DNA of 45,837 nucleotides from Methylacidiphilum sp. Yel (GTDB taxonomy: Bacteria > Verrucomicrobiota > Verrucomicrobiia > Methylacidiphilales > Methylacidiphilaceae), in contig NZ_LXQB01000027.1 of NCBI RefSeq assembly GCF_004421185.1, forward strand, positions 1 to 45,837, in the 5' to 3' direction. Under the pieces are notes generated by a model. That model did no database searches and was not told where the DNA came from. It saw only the letters and a program-made list of their open reading frames with translations. Positions 40,433-45,837 of this stretch are shown here, one piece after another. Each line of letters starts with the position of its first letter. Positions within the stretch are counted from its first letter, which is position 1. Position numbers and translations under genes: made by a program.

Positions 40433-42034
40433 ATGGAAAATCTTAAAATAAAAGAAAAAAAAACAAAACAGATCTTCTCTGCCAGAATTTTCTTCTTGTT
40501 TATTCTTCCCTCTTTATCTGGGGTTGGGATGGCCTTTTCTTTCAGTCCTCTAGCTTCCTTTCTTTTCAGCTGGATTAGCCTTATTCCGCTTTTTGCCGCA
40601 GCTGATTACTATAAGGAAAATCCCTGGAGAAGATTTTGGAGTGGCTATCTTAGTGGCATGCTCTTTTTTTCTCTCTCTTTCTGGTGGATTGGTTATGTCA
40701 CCATTTTAGGAACGGCTGCTTTGGTTGCTTATCTCTCTTTATATCCAGCCCTCTGGCTGCTGGCCTTAGGAAGACCGATTGTTCAATTTTCTTCCTACTC
40801 TTCAAAAACCAATCTGCTCAATGCTATAAACGGTGCTAATCTATGGATTCTGTTGGAATGGGTCAGAAGCTGGATATTCAGCGGTTTTTCATGGAATGAA
40901 CTAGGAGTGAGTGCTTATAAAAGTCCCCTTCTTCTCCAAATTTGTAGCTTGGGCGGCGTCTTGAGCCTTTCCTGGCTTCTAGCTACCATTAATGGACTTA
41001 TCTTTTTTTTGTTCCGTTCGCTGTATCGACAGCTTATTGCCCATTCTTTTTATTTTCCAAAACTAGAGTTACTGTTGCTACTGCTACTTTTAGCTCTTTG
41101 TATTTTTTATGGCGAACATCGCCTCCATACTCCTTCAGGACAGCCAGCTTTTAAGCTCCGTTATGCAGCCATCCAACCGAACATTCCTCAGGATTTAAAT
41201 ATTACGATCGACCCCGAAGCGGGTTTTTTGGAAGAAATCACTTTAAGTAGACAATCTTTAGGCTATTTTCCAGATCTTATATGCTGGCCAGAAAGCCCCT
41301 TTGGCTTGGATTTTTTTTCATCTCCAAAACTTCTAGAACCAATTCGCAAGCTGCAGCAAGCACAGCCCTTTTCTTTTCTCTCTGGATCCTTTAAAGCCAC
41401 AGGAGAAGAACTTTTCAATGTAGCGGTCCTACTCAAATATCCTCAAGAAGAGCTAGAACTCTACGCAAAAAATCGTCTTGTTCCTTTCGGGGAATTCATC
41501 CCCTTTGCTAACATTTTTCCATTTCTGCGTAAACTCGTTCCTTTCCAGGTTGATCTTACTCCAGGGAAAACATCCAATCTCTTTTTCCTGGATAATCCTA
41601 AACTCAAAATTGCTCCTCTTATCTGCTTTGAGGATACAATCGCCAGTTATGTACGAAAAATGGCCGTTCAAAAACCTGATCTATTGATTGATATCACAAA
41701 TGATGGATGGTTTAAGGATTCCCCAGGTGCCTTTCTCCACATGATTAACGCACTATTTCGAACAGTAGAACTGGATATTCCCTTGCTCCGATGTACAAAC
41801 ACCGGGGTATCGGTATGGATAGATCAACGAGGAAGAATAATTAATATTCTTAAAAAAGATGGGAAACTGGTCGGATGTAAAGGGATAATGGTAGGAGAAG
41901 CTCACTGGCATCAGCCCGACGAAACTCTATATAAAAAGTTTGGAGACTGGATCGTCGCTTTGGCGTTCTTAACTTTGAGTTTTTCTTCTTTTTCTAAAAG
42001 AAGAAAGGTTTCTTTAAGTCCAAACAACCTTTGA
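40433..42034 (+). CDS. lnt: Apolipoprotein N-acyltransferase
   Basis: A 533-residue membrane enzyme that adds the third acyl chain to lipoproteins. Six or so hydrophobic helices occupy about residues 15-240 (SLSGVGMAFSFSPLASFLFS, FFSLSFWWIGYVTILG, LLEWVRSWIFSGFSWNELGV). The nitrilase-like domain carries the triad E287 (WPESPFG), K346 (AKNRLVPFGEF) and C398 (ICFED). A last helix near residue 510 (DWIVALAFLTLSF) precedes the C-terminus. The start has no strong Shine-Dalgarno and several Lys residues follow. It indicates triacylated outer-membrane lipoproteins. Confidence 0.95.
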   Translation: MENLKIKEKKTKQIFSARIFFLFILPSLSGVGMAFSFSPLASFLFSWISLIPLFAAADYYKENPWRRFWSGYLSGMLFFSLSFWWIGYVTILGTAALVAYLSLYPALWLLALGRPIVQFSSYSSKTNLLNAINGANLWILLEWVRSWIFSGFSWNELGVSAYKSPLLLQICSLGGVLSLSWLLATINGLIFFLFRSLYRQLIAHSFYFPKLELLLLLLLLALCIFYGEHRLHTPSGQPAFKLRYAAIQPNIPQDLNITIDPEAGFLEEITLSRQSLGYFPDLICWPESPFGLDFFSSPKLLEPIRKLQQAQPFSFLSGSFKATGEELFNVAVLLKYPQEELELYAKNRLVPFGEFIPFANIFPFLRKLVPFQVDLTPGKTSNLFFLDNPKLKIAPLICFEDTIASYVRKMAVQKPDLLIDITNDGWFKDSPGAFLHMINALFRTVELDIPLLRCTNTGVSVWIDQRGRIINILKKDGKLVGCKGIMVGEAHWHQPDETLYKKFGDWIVALAFLTLSFSSFSKRRKVSLSPNNL

Positions 42035-42140
42035 ACTTTTGGTATTTTATTTGACAGATATTCCTACTCAGCTTATTAGTACAATTTCTTATAGATCTTC
42101 CATAGTTTGTTTCCCAAATTAAGAACAGGAACTTACTGGA

Positions 42141-42620
42141 ATGCAAAAAGTCCTGCTCCACTTTTTTAGGATTTCGGTCGCAATTGCCTTTAATATCATC
42201 ATTTTTTTGCTTCTTATTGGATTGGCTGTTGAGATCGTACGCAGCGTATGGGAATTAGCTCCAGGTTTGGTAAAAAACAGGACAAATTTAAATTTTCGCG
42301 ATCTTGTCGAACGGACTCTTTCTCTAGTTGTTATCCTCGAGCTATTGCGCGCTTTCGTCGAATATTTCCAATTTGACCGTATTCGACTTCATGTGCTTTT
42401 GGAAGCGGGAGCGGCCTTTGTACTTCGGGAGCTTATGCTCCTACTATTCGATGAAAAGATCTCGGGAATCCATATTTTGATATGGAGTCTAGCGGTTCTT
42501 ATCCTTGTCTTAGCACGAACCGTCGCCCTTTTATTCCCCCCTTTGCTCTTCTCCTCAACTAAGCGAATGCTTTCTAACACCGAACAAAAAGAGCCAAAAG
42601 AAGACCAAACCAGCTCTTAA
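42141..42620 (+). CDS. PsiE-like membrane protein
   Basis: A 159-residue protein with four predicted membrane helices (about 7-30, 57-75, 85-103, 112-135), resembling the phosphate-starvation-inducible PsiE family (PF06146): DLVERTLSLVVILELLRAFV, then EYFQFDRIRLHVLLEAGAAF and LRELMLLLF. The C-terminus is hydrophilic (EQKEPKEDQTSS). The biochemical function of PsiE is not known. GGAACTTACTGGA upstream of the ATG gives a weak ribosome binding site. It stands alone, 106 bases after lnt. Confidence 0.8.
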   Translation: MQKVLLHFFRISVAIAFNIIIFLLLIGLAVEIVRSVWELAPGLVKNRTNLNFRDLVERTLSLVVILELLRAFVEYFQFDRIRLHVLLEAGAAFVLRELMLLLFDEKISGIHILIWSLAVLILVLARTVALLFPPLLFSSTKRMLSNTEQKEPKEDQTSS

Positions 42621-42721
42621 GCCTAAATCATTCCAGTGTTGTATTGATTCGATGCTATCCTATCCTACCTAGGGGCCTTGTAGTCGGCACCTCAAACAGG
42701 AATAGAATTTCTAGAGCCACG

Positions 42722-42747
42722 CATAGAACAAGAACATTCATTCTATG
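42722..42747 (+). terminator. Possible terminator of the psiE-like gene
   Basis: CATAGAA (42722-42728) and TTCTATG (42741-42747) form a 7-bp stem with a 12-base loop, followed by TCTATTTTTG on the plus strand. It lies 101 bases after the psiE-like stop and abuts the convergent hpt gene. Stem is weak in GC, so moderate confidence. Confidence 0.4.
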
Positions 42748-42748
42748 T

Positions 42749-43312
42749 CTATTTTTGAATTAGAGAAAAGGACCGAATCGATTTGAGCCCCCTATACATC
42801 CCCTCATAATCTAGGCCATATCCTACGACAAAAACATCCGGTATTTCGAATCCTACCCATTTTGGTTGAATCGGCTTTTGCTCTTTTTTTAGCTTTTTTA
42901 AAAGCACACAAAACTCGACATTCAATGCTCCTGAATCATAAAGTATTTCTTTAACCGCACTTAATGTCTGGCCTGAATCAAGGATATCGTCTATGACAAG
43001 AATATTTTTAGCTTCAAATTTTTTTTTCTCTATCCATTCTAGTCCTTGAATAGATCCAGTGGAAGCTGTTCCAGCATAGCTTTTAAGCTGTACAAACTCG
43101 ACTTCTGTCCGCAACGGTAAATTTTTAAGGAGATCTGTAACAAAAAAGAGTGAACCATTCAAAAGCCCTAAAATCATAAAAGGCCTTTTTCGATACGCTT
43201 CTCGAATTTCTGCGGAGAGTTCGAGGATTCTCTTTTGAATTTTTTCCTCTGAAAGTAACACCCGCCCAATTTTATAGGATAACCTAGCGTTTGGCTTATT
43301 AACTCTATTCAT
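42749..43312 (-). CDS. hpt: Hypoxanthine phosphoribosyltransferase
   Basis: A 187-residue purine-salvage enzyme that makes IMP or GMP from hypoxanthine or guanine and PRPP. FMILGLLNGSLFFVTDLLKN (about 46-65), the flexible loop LKSYAGTASTG, the PRPP motif ILVIDDILDSGQTL (105-118) and DVFVVGYGLDYEGMYRGL are all present. The start overlaps the ribD stop in an ATGA arrangement. The N-terminal 15 residues (MNRVNKPNARLSYKIGR) are slightly longer than usual; a later start is possible but the coupling supports this one. Confidence 0.93.
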   Translation of the reverse strand: MNRVNKPNARLSYKIGRVLLSEEKIQKRILELSAEIREAYRKRPFMILGLLNGSLFFVTDLLKNLPLRTEVEFVQLKSYAGTASTGSIQGLEWIEKKKFEAKNILVIDDILDSGQTLSAVKEILYDSGALNVEFCVLLKKLKKEQKPIQPKWVGFEIPDVFVVGYGLDYEGMYRGLKSIRSFSLIQK

Positions 43313-44406
43313 ACATTAGCAAGACTAATAACTTGATTTCGAATCTCTTCAAGGAACTGAGCGCCCTTTAATAAAAGTCCATGACAATAAATATCCCCTT
43401 TTAAATTTTCCCAAGATGGATAGATCAAAGGAATAGGACTAGACAAAGCCTTTGATTCAATCAAAGAATTGCCCCATTCGGTGTGATGGCCTTTGCCTAT
43501 AATCAGTGGAGAAAGGAAAAACGCCACCTCATGAATGAGTCCTTTAGAAAGAAAAGTCTGAAAAATCGTTTTTCCTCCTTCCACAAGTAAAGTGGCAACG
43601 GCCCTTGAACCCAATTCTTCTAAAACCATCTCTAAAGGAACTCTAACAAAGAGTAATGTTCTTTCTTTAAAAGAGTCAGTAAAAAGAAAAAGTTCTTTCG
43701 GCAGCCTTCCCGAAAGGCTCACAATAGCTCTCCAAGGTTGGACTTTATATTTTTTATCTACATGCCGGATAGTCAACAGAGGGTTATCATGTCTGGCTGT
43801 CTGGGCTCCAATTAAAATGCCGTCGGAAATCATCCTTAGTTTATGAGCAACAGTTCGTGCCGGAAGCCCAGAAATCCATTTCTCATCCCCAATCCCAGCA
43901 GAAAAGCTTCCATCAATAGCCATAGCCATCTTGCCTATCACCCAGGGTTTTCCAGTTACAATCCAATGATAAAATCCTCGATTAAGAAAAATTGCCTCTG
44001 GAAGGATCTCCCATGAAAAATCGATCCCCTGAGCACGAAAAAGCTCCATGGCTCTCGGCTTATTTTTAGGATTAGGATCCGGAGAACCAGCCACCACCCG
44101 ACTTATTTTCTCTTCAATAATTCGCAAACTGCAGGGAGGGGTTTTTCCCCAGCATGTACAAGGCTCCAGGGTTACATACAAAGTAGAGCCGCTGACTGAG
44201 TAACCATGCCTTTTGGCTTCTTCTATAGCTTCAATTTCTGCATGGGGAGCTCCAGCTTTTTTATGATAACCCTTGCCAATGATTACCCCATTTTTTACAA
44301 TCACAGCACCCACAGAGGGATTAGGGCTAGTCAAACCTTCCCCTAAAAGAGCCAGTTTAAAGGCCTCTTGCATCCAGTAACGATCATCGAGAGAAAAACT
44401 CTTCAA
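43309..44406 (-). CDS. ribD: Riboflavin biosynthesis deaminase/reductase RibD
   Basis: A 365-residue bifunctional enzyme. Residues 1-145 are the deaminase: GYHKKAGAPHAEIEAI has the zinc His and catalytic Glu, and LEPCTCWGKTPPC the zinc Cys pair (the usual SHHGRT reads TCWGKT). Residues from about 150 are the reductase: KPWVIGKMAMAIDGSFS, ILIGAQTARHDNPLLTIR, LLVEGGKTIFQTFL and LSPLIIGKG. The start overlaps the ftsY stop by 23 bases. An internal Met at residue 12 would remove the overlap but lose a conserved DxxxM lead. No other rib genes are nearby. Confidence 0.94.
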   Translation of the reverse strand: MKSFSLDDRYWMQEAFKLALLGEGLTSPNPSVGAVIVKNGVIIGKGYHKKAGAPHAEIEAIEEAKRHGYSVSGSTLYVTLEPCTCWGKTPPCSLRIIEEKISRVVAGSPDPNPKNKPRAMELFRAQGIDFSWEILPEAIFLNRGFYHWIVTGKPWVIGKMAMAIDGSFSAGIGDEKWISGLPARTVAHKLRMISDGILIGAQTARHDNPLLTIRHVDKKYKVQPWRAIVSLSGRLPKELFLFTDSFKERTLLFVRVPLEMVLEELGSRAVATLLVEGGKTIFQTFLSKGLIHEVAFFLSPLIIGKGHHTEWGNSLIESKALSSPIPLIYPSWENLKGDIYCHGLLLKGAQFLEEIRNQVISLANV

Positions 44407-45232
44407 TAAAACCCTCCGGACTAAATGCTTCCAAAGCCTCTAGATTTTCTCCACGACCAATAAACAAGGTTGGAATACCTAGTTCATATTTAACAGCAGC
44501 GATCATTCCCCCTTTAGCGGAACTATCGAGTTTGGTTACAACCATTGCGCTTAGTCCTAAAGCCTGGTGAAATTCTTTGGCTTGAACTAAAACATTAGAT
44601 CCAGAAGTCCCATCGACTACCAATAAAACAAAAAGTGGGACCTGGCCTGATGCTTTTTCTAATGTCTTTTTAATTTTCTCTAATTCCAACATGAGGTTTT
44701 TCTTGTTCGCTTGTCTGCCAGCCGTATCAACAATCAAATAATCAGCCTGAGATTGGGATGCTTGGCTAAAAGCTCTAAAAGCAACACTGGCAGCATCTGC
44801 TCCCTCTTTTGCTGAGATGACTGGTAGCTCAAGCTTGTCAGCCCAAATTTTCAGTTGTTCGGTGGCTGCAGCTCTAAAGGTATCACAGGCAGCCAAATAA
44901 ACTTTTTTCCCTTCGCTCTTGAACTTATAGGCGAGTTTTGCCGCTGTAGTCGTTTTACCCCCTCCATTAACCCCTACAAGAAGAATGACTCCTGGCTGGC
45001 CAATAGGAAAAGAAAGCCTATCGTTACCAAGAATAGCGATAAGCTCCTTGCGGATTCTTTTTTCAGCTAGATCAGTTCTAGTCAATAATTTTTCTTTTTC
45101 AAGCAAGCTATAAAGCTTTTGAGATAGATTTATCCCCAAGTCTGATTCGATCAGTATAGCTTCCCAATCTACCTGTTCTTTTTGACCAATAAGTGTTGTA
45201 AATTTTCCTACTAAGTTTTTCCAAAATGACAT
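44384..45232 (-). CDS. ftsY: FtsY, signal recognition particle receptor
   Basis: About 282 residues, the NG domain of the SRP receptor that docks ribosome-SRP complexes at the membrane. G1 is LLVGVNGGGKTTTAAKLA, the insertion box region DTFRAAATEQLKIWADKLE, G3 DTAGRQANKKNLM and G4 TKLDSSAKGG, with GRGENLEALEAFSPEGFI at the end. The acidic A domain of E. coli FtsY is missing, as in many bacteria. The start at the ATG at 45232 is preferred over an upstream TTG. Between nusB (25 bases upstream) and ribD. Confidence 0.95.
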   Translation of the reverse strand: MSFWKNLVGKFTTLIGQKEQVDWEAILIESDLGINLSQKLYSLLEKEKLLTRTDLAEKRIRKELIAILGNDRLSFPIGQPGVILLVGVNGGGKTTTAAKLAYKFKSEGKKVYLAACDTFRAAATEQLKIWADKLELPVISAKEGADAASVAFRAFSQASQSQADYLIVDTAGRQANKKNLMLELEKIKKTLEKASGQVPLFVLLVVDGTSGSNVLVQAKEFHQALGLSAMVVTKLDSSAKGGMIAAVKYELGIPTLFIGRGENLEALEAFSPEGFIEEFFSR

Positions 45233-45257
45233 AACTTCAACCAATTCTCCATATCTT

Positions 45258-45689
45258 CTAGCTACTTGTTACCCAAGCTTGTCTACCAGATTCCTTTCGG
45301 ATAGCATCAAGTACACCATTGACAAATTTTCCAGATGCCTCAGTACTATACTTTTTGGCAATTTCAACCGATTCGTTAATAGTTACTGCTGGAGGAATAT
45401 CTTTTCTGTAAAGAATCTCATAGATGCCTAGCAAGAGGATACACTTATCCACAATAGCTAGCCGGTCGAGACTCCAGTTTTTGATATAACTGTTGATCTT
45501 TTCTTCAATCGTTTTTTTCTTTTTTATAATATCTCTAATCCATTCTTCTACAACTTTTTTATCCTCCTCCTTTATCTCTACAACATCCCAAAAAAGGCTA
45601 AGTGTCTGCTCAAAAGGACTCTCTTTGTTCATTTCCCACTGATAAAGAAATTGAATAATAAGTTCTCGAATTTTACGCCTGCTTGTCAT
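45258..45689 (-). CDS. nusB: Transcription antitermination factor NusB
   Basis: About 143 residues from the ATG at 45689. NusB binds boxA RNA with NusE (S10) to promote rRNA antitermination. The helical fold is clear: SRRKIRELIIQFLYQWEMNK, LSLFWDVVEIKEEDKKVVEE, SLDRLAIVDKCILLLGIYEI and AVTINESVEIAKKYSTEASG then KFVNGVLDAI. The open frame continues 14 codons further upstream into the right end of the neighbouring IS605-type element, so those codons are not family sequence. Upstream start signals are weak (AAGGGA at 12 bases), so the initiation site is not certain. Confidence 0.9.
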   Translation of the reverse strand: MTSRRKIRELIIQFLYQWEMNKESPFEQTLSLFWDVVEIKEEDKKVVEEWIRDIIKKKKTIEEKINSYIKNWSLDRLAIVDKCILLLGIYEILYRKDIPPAVTINESVEIAKKYSTEASGKFVNGVLDAIRKESGRQAWVTSS

Positions 45690-45726
45690 TTGAAGAACCA
45701 TTCCCTTAAAGTTTATTGACATCCTC

Positions 45727-45747
45727 CCCATGCCTAAAGGCAGGGGA
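45727..45747 (-). mobile_element. IS200/IS605-type right-end hairpin
   Basis: The minus strand reads CCCCTGCC-TTTA-GGCATGGGG followed by AGGATG. This imperfect palindrome (one bulged A) at the 3' end of a tnpB gene is the form of the right-end stem-loop recognised by the TnpA transposase of IS605-family elements. The tnpB stop lies inside it. Coordinates are for the paired region. Confidence 0.7.
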
Positions 45748-45837
45748 TTCCTGGAGATAACTGACCAGATTTAGCCAGGGCAAGCTCTCCGATGAGGGTG
45801 TTGAGGTTTTGATAGACCCTGACACTCTCATCGGCCT
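45735..45837 (-). CDS. tnpB: TnpB-family protein of IS605-type element, 3' end only
   Basis: The final 33 codons of a minus-strand gene whose body lies beyond the window. They read ADESVRVYQNLNTLIGELAL then AKSGQLSPGIPCL and a TAG. The tail fits a C-terminal extension after the zinc ribbon of a TnpB/OrfB protein, and the stop falls inside a right-end hairpin. It is unlike the tail of the broken copy at the left end of the window. The element is oriented toward nusB, so read-through into nusB-ftsY-ribD-hpt is possible. Whether the gene is intact cannot be seen. Confidence 0.6.

Noticed and set aside
1-45837. CRISPR arrays, rRNA genes, prophage or integrase genes, replication origin
   Set aside because: No regularly spaced repeats, no rRNA or DnaA-box clusters and no phage or integrase proteins were found; the only tRNA has no att-like duplication.

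Overview
The window reads as a chromosomal segment of an AT-rich Gram-negative bacterium. Outer-membrane and lipoprotein genes (LptG/F-type permease, Lnt, osmoregulated periplasmic glucan genes, a PpiD-like chaperone, GmhA) give the envelope type. Gene content (hydrogenase accessory genes, a DUF5069-like protein, Ku plus ligase, IS200/IS605 elements, an HTH-MBL protein) suggests Verrucomicrobia, perhaps a Methylacidiphilum-like thermoacidophile. That assignment is inference; no rRNA or methane monooxygenase gene is present.

Layout. 1-0.66 kb: wreck of an IS605-type tnpB. 0.8-3.5 kb: small secreted protein, beta-carbonic anhydrase, SAM methyltransferase. 3.86-5.85 kb: tRNA-Gln(CTG) and a two-gene NHEJ unit (Ku, stand-alone ATP ligase). 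5.9-14.3 kb, minus strand: a GYD protein, then a compact run read as two OpgG paralogues, an unknown 131-aa protein, OpgH, a hydrogenase maturation protease, HypA and an endonuclease V-like protein whose catalytic residues are all replaced; a HupH/HyaF-like gene lies just upstream. This mixes glucan synthesis with [NiFe]-hydrogenase maturation. 14.5-17.1 kb: Mut7-C protein, DsbA-like protein with a His-rich tail, secreted unknown. 17.2-22.1 kb: M48 protease, homocysteine methyltransferase/MTHFR fusion lacking its zinc cysteines, LOG protein, HAD protein. 22.1-24.7 kb: ZnuABC-type importer with a Fur/Zur-like dyad. 24.8-29.5 kb: DUF5069-like, HTH-MBL, BirA and a GT28-PHP fusion. 30.35-36.25 kb, plus strand: fabI, HAD, disulfide reductase, cysS, tmk, holB. 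36.5-42.6 kb: accB, gmhA, lptG/F, PpiD-like, lnt, psiE-like. 42.7-45.7 kb, minus strand: nusB-ftsY-ribD-hpt, directly downstream of the 3' end of another IS605-type tnpB that runs out of the window.

Most of the window is conserved housekeeping. The points most worth a second look are the mixed OPG/hydrogenase gene run with its EndoV pseudoenzyme, the zinc-less methyltransferase fusion, the GT28-PHP fusion and the tnpB right end abutting nusB. Both window ends carry transposon sequence, so this may be a draft contig bounded by IS copies.
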